Notes: generated from the letters alone by a model not told the origin. Positions 17,028 through 27,552 are shown, numbered from the stretch's first letter. The stretch is 64,000 nt of DNA from Paraburkholderia sp. SOS3 (GCF_001922345.1 NZ_CP018811.1:2604001-2668000); one strand, 5' to 3'. A program made the numbers and translations.

Positions 17028-18761
17028 ATGACGATCGTAGCCGATCAATTCGTCGACGTCCTGCTGGCCGCAGGCGTCAAGCGCGTCTATGGCATCGTCG
17101 GCGACAGCCTGAACGGGCTCACCGACGTGATCCGCAAAACGGAAGGCATCGAATGGATTCACGTGCGCCACGAGGAAGTCGCCGCGTTCGCGGCCGGCGC
17201 CGAAGCGCATCTGACCGGCAGTCTCGCCGTCTGCGCGGGCAGTTGCGGGCCGGGCAACCTCCATCTGATCAACGGGCTGTTCGATTGCCATCGCAACCGG
17301 GTGCCGGTGCTGGCGATCGCCGCGCATATTCCGTCGCGCGAGATCGGCAGCGGCTACTTTCAGGAAACCCATCCGCAGACGCTCTTCAAGGAATGCAGCC
17401 ACTACTGCGAGCTCGTCTCGGTACCGGGACAGATGCCGCGCACGGTCGAAATCGCGATTCGCGAAGCGATCGGCAAGCGCGGCGTGTCGGTCATCGTGAT
17501 TCCGGGCGACGTCGCACTGCAGGAAGCGCTCGAGGCGCCACCGATCTCGTCGGCGGGGCTGATCCCACCACGCGCCGTCCTCACGCCCGCGCAGGACGAG
17601 ATCGACGCGCTCGCCGATCTGCTCGACGCGAACGAGCGCATCACGATGCTGTGCGGGTCCGGTTGCGCGGGCGCCCATGACGAAGTGATCGCGCTCGCGG
17701 AAACGCTGAAATCGCCGATCGTGCACTCGCTGCGCGGCAAAGAGCACGTCGAGGCCGACAATCCGTACGACGTCGGTATGACCGGCTTGATCGGCTTTTC
17801 GTCGGGCTACTATGCGATGCGCGATTGCGACCTGCTGCTGATGGTCGGCACCGACTTCCCGTATATGCAGTTCTACCCTTCGAAGTACGAGGCGAAGATC
17901 GTGCAGATCGATCACGAACCCGGCAATCTCGGGCGCCGCGCGACGCTCGACCTCGGCATCGTCGGCGACGTGAAGGCAACGCTCGCAGCCTTGCTGCCGA
18001 AGCTCACGAAGAGGACCAACACCGCGCATCTCGAGAAAGCACAGCAGCACTACAAAAAGGCACGCGCCGAACTCGACGCGCTCGCGCAGGAAAGCACGCG
18101 CGCATCGCTGATCCACCCGCAGCAGATCGCCAAGGCGTTGAGCGACCAGGCGAGCGACGACGCGGTCTTCACCTGCGACGTCGGCCTGCCGACCGTGTGG
18201 GGCGCACGCTACGTCGCGATGACCGGCAAGCGGCGCCTGCTCGGTTCGTTCTGGCATGGATCGATGGCCAATGCGATGGCGCAGGCGATCGGTGCGCAGT
18301 ACGCATTTCCGGGCCGCCAGGTGATCTCGATGTCGGGCGACGGCGGCTTCGCGATGCTGATGGGCGACTTCCTGAGTCTCGTGCAACTGGGCCTGCCGGT
18401 GAAGGTTTGCGTATTCAACAACAGCGCACTCGGCTTTATCGAACTCGAGCAGAAATCCACTTCGTTCATTCCGTACGGCACAGGCCTCAAGAATCCTGAT
18501 TTCGCGGCGATGGCCGAATCGATCGGCATCAAGGGTATCCGCCTCGAAAAGCCGTCCGAGGTCGAAGCGGGCATCGCGGCTGCGTTGAAGCACGACGGAC
18601 CGGTGCTCATCGATGCCGTCGTGAATCGCCAGGAGCTCGCGATTCCGCCTGCGATCAATCTGGAGATGGCGAAGGGATTCTCGCTCTATATGCTGAGGGC
18701 CATTCTGAACGGCAAGACCGATGAAGTGATCGACCTCGCGCAAACCAATCTCTGGAGATAG
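17028..18761 (+). CDS. poxB: Pyruvate dehydrogenase (quinone)/pyruvate oxidase PoxB
   Basis: PoxB decarboxylates pyruvate to acetate and CO2 and passes electrons to ubiquinone at the inner membrane, using thiamine diphosphate and FAD. The 577-residue product shows [16 protein letters not shown] and [16 protein letters not shown] (cofactor Glu in the N-terminal domain), the [12 protein letters not shown] loop, and a thiamine motif beginning [14 protein letters not shown] with NNSALG downstream. Its end ([11 protein letters not shown] to [14 protein letters not shown]) matches the E. coli membrane-activation helix, so it should be lipid-activated. Start ATG has GGAGAA 4 nt upstream. It stands alone, between two kinase genes. 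Confidence 0.93.
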   Translation: MTIVADQFVDVLLAAGVKRVYGIVGDSLNGLTDVIRKTEGIEWIHVRHEEVAAFAAGAEAHLTGSLAVCAGSCGPGNLHLINGLFDCHRNRVPVLAIAAHIPSREIGSGYFQETHPQTLFKECSHYCELVSVPGQMPRTVEIAIREAIGKRGVSVIVIPGDVALQEALEAPPISSAGLIPPRAVLTPAQDEIDALADLLDANERITMLCGSGCAGAHDEVIALAETLKSPIVHSLRGKEHVEADNPYDVGMTGLIGFSSGYYAMRDCDLLLMVGTDFPYMQFYPSKYEAKIVQIDHEPGNLGRRATLDLGIVGDVKATLAALLPKLTKRTNTAHLEKAQQHYKKARAELDALAQESTRASLIHPQQIAKALSDQASDDAVFTCDVGLPTVWGARYVAMTGKRRLLGSFWHGSMANAMAQAIGAQYAFPGRQVISMSGDGGFAMLMGDFLSLVQLGLPVKVCVFNNSALGFIELEQKSTSFIPYGTGLKNPDFAAMAESIGIKGIRLEKPSEVEAGIAAALKHDGPVLIDAVVNRQELAIPPAINLEMAKGFSLYMLRAILNGKTDEVIDLAQTNLWR

Positions 18762-19015
18762 CGCGCGCGGTGCGAACACGGCCCGACACGCGTGACGTTG
18801 CATCGCACCGGCTGCCCATTGCCGAAGCGGCCCACGGGGCAATGTGTGCCGATGCACAACAAGATGCCGCATAATAGCGACGCCCTACTGCCGATCCGGC
18901 AACGCACGCAGCGCCGCCTTTACCGACAAATGCCTTGCACGCGCCTCGCGCATGCAAGGCCGCGGATTTTTGCATGTTGGTTCGTTGCCGGCAGCGCGAT
19001 CTCGCGAGGTAAGAC

Positions 19016-20575
19016 ATGGTTCCTCAATCCGCGTATTCGTATTCCCCTGCGAGCGCCGGACTTCGCCGCTACGCCGTCGCGCTGCTCCTGACCGCCTGCG
19101 CGGCGGTGCTCGCGTGGACCACGAAAGCGCATGTATCGTGCTTCCTGCTCGCGCTGATCATGAGTTCGCTGTACGGCGGCCGCGCCGCGGGACTCGTCAC
19201 GCTAGCCACATCGCTCGTCGCGTTCATGCTGCTGATCGGGACGCCGCCCGCGCATGGGCTGTCGATCCATGAAATGCCGCGGCTGATCGTCTTCGTGATC
19301 GTATCGTTGATCATCAACGATCTGATCACCTCGAAACGTCAGACGCAAACCACACTGCGCGAACAGGCGTTGCACAACGCGATCGACGGCATTCCCTGCA
19401 TGGTGGCAGTCAGCGATGCGGAAGGTTGCCTGCAGTATGCGAACCGGCAGTTGCTCGACTTCGTCGGCAAGCATGGAAGCGAGCTCGCCAACGGCGGCTG
19501 CATGAAGCTGCTGCATCCGGACGACGCGCCGCGCGTGATCGCCGAGCGGCGCCGCTGCGAAGCAGCGGGCGTGGCGCTGACCACGACCTACCGGCTGCGC
19601 CGCCACGACGGCGAATATCGCTGGATCGAGACGCGCATGCAGCCGTTGCGCGATGCCAAAGACCATATCGTGCGCTGGTACGGCGTGCACGTCGATGTGC
19701 ACGACAGCATGACGACGGCCAATGCGTTGCGCGATACGCAGGCGCAGTTGTCTCGCGCCTCGCAGGCCGCTACCGTCGCCGAACTGTCCGCCTCGATCGC
19801 GCACGAGGTCAATCAGCCGATCGCCGCAATGGTGACCAACGGCCATGCGTGTCTGAACTGGCTGCGCGCGAAGCAGCCGAATCTCGAACACGCGATCGGC
19901 GCGGCCGAGCGCATCGTGCACGACGGCACCACTGCCGCGGAAGTGATCCGCCGCATTCGCGCTTTGTTCCGGCAGGCGCCGCCCGTGATCGCCGCGTTCG
20001 ATATCAACGCGGCGATCGGCGAAGTGCTCGAATTGAAGCAAGGCGAACTGCGGCAGCATGACATCGCGGTCGAACTCGATCTCGATGCGTCGCTGCCGAT
20101 GCTCGACGCGGACCGTCTGCAGATGCGGCAGACACTTTTCAATCTCGTCGACAACGCACTCGATGCGCTGCTGCAAGTCGATGCCGAGCGCAGGCTGCTA
20201 TTCATCCGCACGGCACGCGAAGTGCGCGACGGCGGCGATTCTCTGCTGATCGAAGTTCGCGACCACGGCCCGGGCTTTCAGGACGCGAACCGCATTTTTC
20301 AGCCGTTTTTCACGACGAAGCACAATGGCATGGGCATGGGCCTCGCCATCTGCCAATCGATCGTCGACGCGCATGGCGGCCGCCTGTGGGCTTCGAATCA
20401 CGAAGGACCCGGCGCGACGCTGCATATGCGGCTACCGCTTGCGCGCGTGCGGGACGACACGACGCTCGCCACGCCAATCGCACAGATCGCACCCATTGCA
20501 CCCATTGCACCAATCGAATCAATCGAATCGATCGCGCTGATTCCGTCCCCGCAGATTCACGGCTCGGCCAGATAG
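19016..20575 (+). CDS. Sensor histidine kinase with DUF4118-like membrane domain and PAS
   Basis: The 519-residue protein starts with a compact multi-helix membrane domain at about 17-105 resembling the KdpD-type DUF4118 module, followed by a PAS domain at about 120-235 (a YRLRRHDGEYRWIETRM core), and a kinase core with the phospho-His at residue 263 in SIAHEVNQPIA. The ATP-binding part shows LVDNALDAL, DHGPGF and GMGMGLAIC. No receiver domain is present. The last 45 residues contain a degenerate 9-bp repeat. The gene ends 19 bp inside the convergent giant kinase gene. GAGGT precedes the ATG by 6 nt. Signal and partner are unknown. Confidence 0.83.
   Translation: MVPQSAYSYSPASAGLRRYAVALLLTACAAVLAWTTKAHVSCFLLALIMSSLYGGRAAGLVTLATSLVAFMLLIGTPPAHGLSIHEMPRLIVFVIVSLIINDLITSKRQTQTTLREQALHNAIDGIPCMVAVSDAEGCLQYANRQLLDFVGKHGSELANGGCMKLLHPDDAPRVIAERRRCEAAGVALTTTYRLRRHDGEYRWIETRMQPLRDAKDHIVRWYGVHVDVHDSMTTANALRDTQAQLSRASQAATVAELSASIAHEVNQPIAAMVTNGHACLNWLRAKQPNLEHAIGAAERIVHDGTTAAEVIRRIRALFRQAPPVIAAFDINAAIGEVLELKQGELRQHDIAVELDLDASLPMLDADRLQMRQTLFNLVDNALDALLQVDAERRLLFIRTAREVRDGGDSLLIEVRDHGPGFQDANRIFQPFFTTKHNGMGMGLAICQSIVDAHGGRLWASNHEGPGATLHMRLPLARVRDDTTLATPIAQIAPIAPIAPIESIESIALIPSPQIHGSAR
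20475..20535. repeat. Degenerate 9-bp tandem repeat at the kinase C-terminus
   Basis: Units such as GCACCCATT and CGAATCAAT repeat in register and encode IAPIAPIAPIESIESIA. The frame is kept whatever the copy number. The repeat lies past the ATP-binding domain, so changes would alter only the tail. Confidence 0.7.
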
Positions 20576-23500
20576 CCGCCGTTTTGAGGCGTCGCATTTT
20601 CATCCGCGCCGGGCAGCACGAACTCGAACGTCGCGCCGCGCGTCGAATTCGCCTCGACGCTCAAGGTCCCGCCGTGCGCTTCGATGATCGAACGGCAAAT
20701 CGACAGGCCCATGCCCATGCCACCCGCCTTCGTCGTATAGAACGGTTCGAAGAGCTGGTCGATCGCGTCGGCGTCGATGCCCGGCCCCGTATCGGACACC
20801 GCGACGCGCGTGGTCTGTGCGTGATCGGCCGACGTCGTGATCAGCAACTCGCGCGGGCCGTCGCTCACGCCGCTCATCGCTTCGATTGCATTGATCATCA
20901 GGTTCAGCATCACCTGCTGCAACTGCACGCGGTCGCCGACGATCGGCGGCAGCGCATCGGTCAGGCGCGCTTCGACTGCCACATGATGTTTGACCGCTTC
21001 GCCGCGCGTCAGCGCAATCACCTCGCGAATCGCTTCGTTGATCGCCACGCGCTCCGTGCGCGCGGGCGCTTTCTTCACGAGCGCGCGAATGCGCCCGATC
21101 ACGTCGTTGGCGCGCGTGCCGTCGCTGACAATACGTTCGAGCGCCTGCTGGACCTCGTTCAGATCGGGCGTGCGCGCGCCGAGCCAGCGCAGCGCAGCGT
21201 GCGCATTCGTCATGGACGCCGCGATCGGCTGCCTGATTTCATGCGTGATCGAAGCGGTCAGCTGACCCATCGTCGCGACGCGGTTCGCGTGGGCCAGTTC
21301 GACTTCCATCTCGCGGTAACGCCGCTCGCTTTCGCGTGCGTCGAATTCGGCGCGCTTGCGCTCGGTCAGATCGACGATAAACGCAACGCCCTGATCGCGC
21401 GCCTCGCCGAAGGTCGCCGCGCCCACCAGCACGGCGACGCGGCTGCCGTCCGCGCGCAGGAATTCCTTTTCGTACGGCGGCACGGAGCCGTGCGCCTTGA
21501 TGTCGGCGACCGCGCGCGCATCGCGCCCGCGCCCGCTTGCGGGCGTGAGACTGGTCCAGTGCAGGCGTCCCGACGCGAGGTCCGTGCGATCGTAACCGAG
21601 CAGACGCAGAAACGCGTCGTTTGCTTCGTGAATGCGCCCTTCGAAATCCCAGATAAACACGCCGACGATATTCGCGTCCACAAGGCGCCGGATGCGCGCT
21701 TCGCGCTCGGCGAGTTCGCGATAGAGGCGCGCGTTCTCCAGCGAGATCGCGGCCTGCGAAGCGAGCAGTTTCAGCACCGCGATGCGGCTCGCCGTGAATA
21801 CATGGGGCGCGAGATTGTTCTCGATATACAGCACCGCGACGAGCTTGCCCTGGTTGACGAGCGGCATGCAGGCAATCGAGCGGACCGATGCGGGGACAGA
21901 GGCGCGCGCACCTGCGCGCGCGATATACGGATCGCCCGAAAAGTCGTGCTGCGTCGAGGCGTCGTCGAGTATCACGCATTCTTTCGAGCGCATCGCATAG
22001 TGGACCACCGATTCCGGCAGCAGAGCCGGGCTCAACGCCTGCTTCCCGAGATTGACGCTGAGCGCGTCGCCGCTTGTCGACGCCTGCGCCACGATGCATG
22101 GCGCGGCCTCGGTTGGCACGATCAGCAGGCCGCGCTCGGCGCCCGCATGCGCAATCGCGCTTTGCATGATCGTATGAATCAGATTGTCGGGCACGATCTC
22201 GCTCGATACGGCCTGCGAAACCTTGATCACGGTGGCGAGATCGAGATGCTCGACCGGCGTCTCGATCGTGCCGGCTGCGCGCGGGCGTGGCTCCGGCGTG
22301 GCGAGGTGAGGATGGAAATCGTCGAGTTGCCGCACTTTTCCATTCGCGCCCCAGCGCAGATACGCGTAGCGCGCGTTCTTCAGGTACAGATGCGCAAATT
22401 CCACGAGCCCGCGCACCGCATAGAAACGCGACGCCGTTTCGTAGGCGACGGCCTCGTTATGCATGAACGCGTGTTCGCGCGACGAACGGATCGCGAGTTC
22501 GTAGAACTGTTCGGCATCCGCGACCCGGCCTTCAATCCGTGCGAGTTCGGCGGCGACCAGCGCCGCGCGGTTGCTGAAATTCTGCGGGCAGTTCGCCGCC
22601 CAGATTTCGAGCTGCCGATGGTGCGCGGTGATTGCAGCCACGTAATCGTCCCGGGCTTCAGCATCCCCGGCGCCGGCATCCTTGACACCAGCGACTTGCC
22701 TGCCGGGCGATGCGGCGTCGCACAGCGCTGCGTGTGCGAGCGCGCTATAGAAGTGGTATTCGGCCGTTTCCAGGAACGACGGCGAAGTCCACAGCAACGC
22801 ACGCGCCTTGACCGATGCGTCGACGGCCGCCGCGAAGTCGCCCGCGAAGTACCGTGCCTGCATCTTGCGAATCCAGTACCAGCACTCCGCGATCGCCAGC
22901 GACGGATCGCTCGACAGGCGGCTTTCGAACTGCGCTTCGCTCAGATACCCGTCGTCGAGCAAGCCGAATTTGAGCGTCGAGCCGCGCAGCGTGCGCGTCA
23001 ACGCACGCTGCGCGGCGATGATATCGACCACCAGCCCGAAATGGGTCTTCTGGGCGAACGCGAGTCCGCGTTCGGTCTCGCGTTGCACTTCGTCGAGCGG
23101 GTCGCCGGCCACCAGCAGGTTCGTATTGAGGTTGTTGCAGCTGTAACCGGCAAAAGTAAGATCGCCGGTTTTGACCGCGATATCGAACGCGCGGCGAATC
23201 AGATCTCGTCCGGTGCGCACGTGCTGGGCCCACGGCGTCACGAGGCTCCCGAAATTCATGTAGACCTTCGCCTGCGACTGGTTCAACCCGCGCTGTTCGA
23301 CGAGTTCGTAACCGAGACGCGCAAACCGGAAGCCTGCGTGATAGTCGCCGAAATGCGGCCCGGCCGTCATGCCGAAGTCCACATAAACGGCCGGCGACGT
23401 TCCACAGTTGCCATATTCGAGCGACAGGTTCACGGCACGGCATACGGCCATCGAAAACAGATTCGCGTCGCTGAAGATGGCGGCCGGCGTCAGGTTATTG

Positions 23501-26280
23501 AGCACGCCGATGGTCGCAAGCGAATTCGGATCGGTCATCGACGGCAGATCGATCAGCGACTCGATCGTGCGTTCGCCGAGCTGCGGCGCGACGCGCGCAT
23601 ATTCGCTGCGCGCTTCTGCGTCCGACGGATGCGGCAACCAGTCGATGCCGATACGCCGCAAATAGTCGAGACCGACGGCGACCGCCTCATCGGAGCGGTC
23701 GAGCGTGACATAGAGGTCGATCGCGAGGCAGGCGAGTCTCGCATGCTCGGCGATGCCGTGCGCGAGGGGAAAGAGCTTGATCAGCCGCGCTTGCGCGCCG
23801 CCCGGATCGCCGCTCAGGAACTCGCATTCGGCGCGGTGCAGTTCGAGCGATAACGCGAGCGCGTGCTGCGTCTGCCAGCAATCGTCGGCAAGCGCTTCCA
23901 TGCCCGCTTTCAGATAATCGAGCGCCGATGCGTAGGCAGCCGAGGCCTGAGCGCGCCTGCCCGCCATCAGATTCAGTTCGGCGAGGCGATCGAGTTCGGC
24001 CTGCGCGTCGATCAGCGCGACACCGCGGTTGAGCTGGTTGACGATTTCGAAAACCGCGTCCTCGAGCTTCGCGGGCGGCGTGCGCGCGGCCAGCAGCCGG
24101 CCGATGCGCAAGTGTGTTTCCGCGCGCTGCGCGTGCGGAATCAGCGAGTAGGCCGCTTCCTGCACGCGGTCGTGCACGAAGCGGTATACGCGTTCCTGAT
24201 AAAGCACGAATTCCTCGCGGATCGCTTCCCACAGGTCCGCATGGACCTGCGCTTCGGGTTTCTCGAACACGAGCGCAAGCGTGCCGGCGTCGGTCTGATG
24301 CCCGATTGCGGCAAGGCGCTGCAAGGCCGTGCGCGTCGCTTCGGATAGCCGCGCGAGTTTCATGACCATCAGATCGACGACGTTATCGGTGTAGCCCTTC
24401 GCGCGAATGCGCTCGACATCCCATACCCATATCGCCGAGGCATGGTCGAAAGCGAGCAATCGTTCGCTCGTGAGCGCGGTCAGAAACTGCAGCGCGAAAA
24501 ACGGATTGCCGCCGGTCTTCTCGTGCACGATACGGGCGAGCGGTTCCGCGCGGTCCGGCGCACAACGTAACGCATCGGCAACGAGTGTTCGCAGATCGCC
24601 GATCGACAGCGGCCGCAGCGCGATCTGGCCGACCGCCCCATGCCGGCGGCGAATCGCGTCGAGCTTGCGCATCAGCGGATGGTTGCGATCGACCTCGTTG
24701 TCGCGGTAAGCGCCGATCAGCAGCAGATGGCGCAGATCGGGATCGACGAGCAGGCTTTCGAGCACATCGAGCGTTCCCGAGTCGAGCCATTGCAGATCGT
24801 CGAGAAACAGCACGAGCGGATGCCCGGCACGCGCAAAGACCCCGATGAAACGCTTGAGCACGAGCTGGAAGCGGCGCTGCGCGTCCTGCAACGGCAAGTC
24901 GGCGATCGGCGGCGGCTCGCCGATGAGCAGCTTGAGTTCGGGCACGAGATTGACGATCAGCGAGCCGCTCGGGCCCAGCGCGTCGCGCAGCCGCTCGCGC
25001 AAGTCTTCGAGTTCGGCGTCGCGCTTGCCGAGAAATGGCCTGAGCAACCCCTGAAACGCCTGGGCAATCGTCCCGTACGGAATGTCGCGCTTGTACTGGT
25101 CAAACTTACCGGCCGCAAACAGGCCGCGCGGCGGCACGAGCACCTTCTGCAGTTCGCCCACCACCGCCGATTTGCCGATGCCCGAATAGCCCGTTACCAG
25201 AACCAGCTCGGGCCGGCCGCCGGCCATGACCCGATCGAAGGCGGCGAGCAGCGTCTCGACCTCGCGTGCCCGGCCATACAGTTTTTCCGGGATCAGCAGG
25301 CGGTCGGGCGTGTCGTGCTCGGCAAGCGGGAAGGGTTCGATAAGCGGTTCGATAAGCGGTTCGATAAGCGGCTCGATAAGCGGCTCGATGTGGGACTCGA
25401 TGCGGGCATCGATATGGCCGCGCGCCTCCAGACGATGCAGGCACGCATCGAGGTCGTGCTCGAGCGCGGCCGCGGTCTGGTAGCGGTCTTCGGCGGCCTT
25501 CGCGAGCAGCTTCATCACGATGTCGGATAGCACGGCCGGTACGGCCGGCACGCGCTGGTTCGGCGGGACCGCCTTGCGTGCGATATGGCTGTGCACCCAG
25601 TCCATCGGGTCGTGCGCGGAGAATGGCAGCACGCCCGTGAGCAACTGGTACAACGTGACGCCGAACGAATAGAGATCGCTACGCGAATCGACCGAGCGGT
25701 TCATCCGGCCTGTCTGTTCCGGCGCCATGAAAGCGAGCGTGCCGGCAATCGATTCGGGCGGACACGGCGTCTGGCGTTCGCGCGCGAGAAACGTGGCGAT
25801 GCCGAGGCCCGTCAATCGCACGGCGCCGCTCGACCGATTGATCAGGATATTGAACGGCGTGATGTCCTTATGGACGACGCCCGCCGCATGCAGCCTGCCG
25901 AGCGCCCGGGCGACATCGATCGCAGTCCGCAGAAAACGGTGCAAGTCCATCGGCACCGGTTCGCGCGCGATCGGCTCGCCGCCGTCGTCTTCGAGCACGA
26001 GGACGAGGCGGCCCTGTTCACGCAATAATTCCAGCGGCCGAGCGATCGGCGCACCGGCAAGTTTTTCCGCTAGCGCGAATTCGTGCTCGAGGCGGCTCAA
26101 CGCTGCGGGCGTGGGCTGCTCCGCGACCGGGCGCACGGTCAACACCGACTCGCGGCTGCCATCGGGTCTCATACGCCATTCCCTGCACATCACACGCTCG
26201 CCATCGTCCCATAGCACTTCCGACGATGAGGCGCCTGATGCCGCTCCAAACGCGCCTGATGGATCGGGCGACCGGTTCAC
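20557..26280 (-). CDS. Giant multidomain kinase: degenerate Ser/Thr kinase, AAA-type ATPase, GAF, PAS, histidine kinase
   Basis: A 1907-residue cytoplasmic protein. Order of domains: protein-kinase-like domain at about 30-290 (HKDITPFNILIN catalytic loop near 137, APEQ activation segment end), a PLIE-repeat linker, a large ATPase module with P-loop GYSGIGKS near 365, a helical-repeat region, GAF at about 1360-1510, PAS at about 1530-1635, and a histidine kinase with phospho-His near 1680 (SITHEIRQPIA) and GMGMGLSIC. In the kinase domain the usual DFG is GLG (near residue 155), and no glycine loop or clear ATP-binding Lys is visible, so it is probably a pseudokinase. The start is GTG with GGAGG 7 nt upstream. 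The input signal and output partner are unknown. Confidence 0.88.
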   Translation of the reverse strand: MNRSPDPSGAFGAASGASSSEVLWDDGERVMCREWRMRPDGSRESVLTVRPVAEQPTPAALSRLEHEFALAEKLAGAPIARPLELLREQGRLVLVLEDDGGEPIAREPVPMDLHRFLRTAIDVARALGRLHAAGVVHKDITPFNILINRSSGAVRLTGLGIATFLARERQTPCPPESIAGTLAFMAPEQTGRMNRSVDSRSDLYSFGVTLYQLLTGVLPFSAHDPMDWVHSHIARKAVPPNQRVPAVPAVLSDIVMKLLAKAAEDRYQTAAALEHDLDACLHRLEARGHIDARIESHIEPLIEPLIEPLIEPLIEPFPLAEHDTPDRLLIPEKLYGRAREVETLLAAFDRVMAGGRPELVLVTGYSGIGKSAVVGELQKVLVPPRGLFAAGKFDQYKRDIPYGTIAQAFQGLLRPFLGKRDAELEDLRERLRDALGPSGSLIVNLVPELKLLIGEPPPIADLPLQDAQRRFQLVLKRFIGVFARAGHPLVLFLDDLQWLDSGTLDVLESLLVDPDLRHLLLIGAYRDNEVDRNHPLMRKLDAIRRRHGAVGQIALRPLSIGDLRTLVADALRCAPDRAEPLARIVHEKTGGNPFFALQFLTALTSERLLAFDHASAIWVWDVERIRAKGYTDNVVDLMVMKLARLSEATRTALQRLAAIGHQTDAGTLALVFEKPEAQVHADLWEAIREEFVLYQERVYRFVHDRVQEAAYSLIPHAQRAETHLRIGRLLAARTPPAKLEDAVFEIVNQLNRGVALIDAQAELDRLAELNLMAGRRAQASAAYASALDYLKAGMEALADDCWQTQHALALSLELHRAECEFLSGDPGGAQARLIKLFPLAHGIAEHARLACLAIDLYVTLDRSDEAVAVGLDYLRRIGIDWLPHPSDAEARSEYARVAPQLGERTIESLIDLPSMTDPNSLATIGVLNNLTPAAIFSDANLFSMAVCRAVNLSLEYGNCGTSPAVYVDFGMTAGPHFGDYHAGFRFARLGYELVEQRGLNQSQAKVYMNFGSLVTPWAQHVRTGRDLIRRAFDIAVKTGDLTFAGYSCNNLNTNLLVAGDPLDEVQRETERGLAFAQKTHFGLVVDIIAAQRALTRTLRGSTLKFGLLDDGYLSEAQFESRLSSDPSLAIAECWYWIRKMQARYFAGDFAAAVDASVKARALLWTSPSFLETAEYHFYSALAHAALCDAASPGRQVAGVKDAGAGDAEARDDYVAAITAHHRQLEIWAANCPQNFSNRAALVAAELARIEGRVADAEQFYELAIRSSREHAFMHNEAVAYETASRFYAVRGLVEFAHLYLKNARYAYLRWGANGKVRQLDDFHPHLATPEPRPRAAGTIETPVEHLDLATVIKVSQAVSSEIVPDNLIHTIMQSAIAHAGAERGLLIVPTEAAPCIVAQASTSGDALSVNLGKQALSPALLPESVVHYAMRSKECVILDDASTQHDFSGDPYIARAGARASVPASVRSIACMPLVNQGKLVAVLYIENNLAPHVFTASRIAVLKLLASQAAISLENARLYRELAEREARIRRLVDANIVGVFIWDFEGRIHEANDAFLRLLGYDRTDLASGRLHWTSLTPASGRGRDARAVADIKAHGSVPPYEKEFLRADGSRVAVLVGAATFGEARDQGVAFIVDLTERKRAEFDARESERRYREMEVELAHANRVATMGQLTASITHEIRQPIAASMTNAHAALRWLGARTPDLNEVQQALERIVSDGTRANDVIGRIRALVKKAPARTERVAINEAIREVIALTRGEAVKHHVAVEARLTDALPPIVGDRVQLQQVMLNLMINAIEAMSGVSDGPRELLITTSADHAQTTRVAVSDTGPGIDADAIDQLFEPFYTTKAGGMGMGLSICRSIIEAHGGTLSVEANSTRGATFEFVLPGADENATPQNGGYLAEP
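25339..25386. repeat. 12-bp tandem repeat in the kinase-ATPase linker
   Basis: Four near-perfect copies of GATAAGCGGTTC (two with one base changed) encode repeated PLIE on the minus strand; two or three more degenerate copies follow toward 25115. The unit is a multiple of three, so copy-number change alters linker length in 4-residue steps. Confidence 0.85.
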
Positions 26281-26760
26281 TCCGGGGCCTCCATGGTGAA
26301 GGGAATTGCCTTCCGTGGAAGAAAGGCTCCAGCATATCAGCAGAAATCGGCTCCCCGTGCAGGGCCTCGACGATTATCAGGGTAACTAATCGCGCCTCGA
26401 AGCGCGCTGCTCGGCCGCATGGATCGTTGCGGCGGCAACGTGCTACGGCACGATCGTGCCCTCGCCCGCCGGTTGCCGCACGCGTGCCGGCGTGCTGACG
26501 ATCACGTCCGCCTTCGGACGCAGCGCTGAAAGAACGCAGCCCCGTCTGCGGTTCGAACCGAGGATCCCGAACGGGTCGTCGCCGCTGAGCGTGGTCGCGG
26601 ATCAGGCGATCGTTTTCACCGACGACGGCTCCGTAGCCACGTGCCGGGCGCCCGCTCATCACCGCGCAACGCAGCACGTTGCGGCTGGCTCGCGGCCGAT
26701 CTGTCACATCGTCGCAATGTGGCGCCCCTATCGTACGGTTTTCGCTGCCAGGGTGGACCG
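26281..26760. other. Intergenic region between divergent kinase and CDF genes (480 bp)
   Basis: It contains the GGAGG ribosome site of the giant kinase at its left end and a weak GGTGG before the CDF gene at its right. Open frames run through it but show no family features or usable starts. I see no convincing promoter or RNA structure. Confidence 0.45.
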
Positions 26761-27438
26761 ATGGCCGATCAGACGAGCCACGCGTCGCAGGACGGAGCAA
26801 CACGGATCATTATCGCGAGTACGGCATTGAACGCGGTATTGGCGACCGTGCAGGCAACCGCTGGTTTCTCCGCGCATTCGTCCGGTCTGATCGCCGACGC
26901 ATTGCACGCGACGACGGACATCGGCGTGGATCTGATCCTGCTTGCCGCGTGCTGGTTCTCACACCGCCGCAAGCCGACGCGCCCGCGCAAGCTTTCCGGA
27001 TTCGTGCAGAATGCGGTGCCCGCCGTGGTCGGCGCGATGCTGGTGATCGCGGGCATCGAAATCGCGCTTCATGCGCAAGGCCGGCCGCCGCTCGCCGGGC
27101 CTGCCACGATCGTCGCATCGGGCATCGCCGCGTTTTCCGTCGTGAGCCGCGGCCTGTTGTATCGCGCACTCTCGCTGAGGGCGCGGCGCCTCGCTTCGCC
27201 CGTGCTGTCGGCGGCGGCGTGGCATGTCGGGGCCGACGCGCTGTCGTCGCTCGTGGCCACCGCCGGCATTGCCACCGCGCCGCTGGGCTTCGCGGGTCTC
27301 GACGCGATCGCGGCCGCGCTGATCGGCCTCGTGATCGCATGCGGCGGCGTGCGGCTGATCGTGCCGCCGGTTACCGGTTTGCTGCGCCCTCTATCGAAAA
27401 CCGTCGCGATCGGCGTGGCGGCGAAGAAGAGCGGCTAA
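26761..27438 (+). CDS. Cation diffusion facilitator (CDF) family transporter
   Basis: CDF proteins export divalent metals (Zn, Co, Cd, Mn, Fe) from the cytoplasm by proton exchange. The 225-residue product has about six membrane helices and both expected metal-site segments: SGLIADALHATTDIGVDL in helix 2 and WHVGADALSS in helix 5 (the HxxxD pattern). It stops after the membrane domain, without the usual C-terminal cytoplasmic metal-sensing domain (typical members are about 300 residues). Start ATG at 26761 was chosen because the upstream extension has no membrane or family features. It stands alone; no metal regulator is adjacent. Confidence 0.8.
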   Translation: MADQTSHASQDGATRIIIASTALNAVLATVQATAGFSAHSSGLIADALHATTDIGVDLILLAACWFSHRRKPTRPRKLSGFVQNAVPAVVGAMLVIAGIEIALHAQGRPPLAGPATIVASGIAAFSVVSRGLLYRALSLRARRLASPVLSAAAWHVGADALSSLVATAGIATAPLGFAGLDAIAAALIGLVIACGGVRLIVPPVTGLLRPLSKTVAIGVAAKKSG

Positions 27439-27552
27439 CTGCGGCGGCTCACTGCGGCGGCTCACTGCGGCGCGTATGCATCTCCATTCGGCGCAACCGC
27501 TGCAACGGCCTGCATGCGTCCGCGCGCGTTTCGTTGCCTACCCAACCATCGT

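Noticed and set aside
20386..23853. A plus-strand open frame of over 1100 codons opposite the giant kinase gene
   Set aside because: It is Arg/His/Asp-rich with no domains and lies antisense to clear kinase domains; GC-rich third positions of the real gene explain it.
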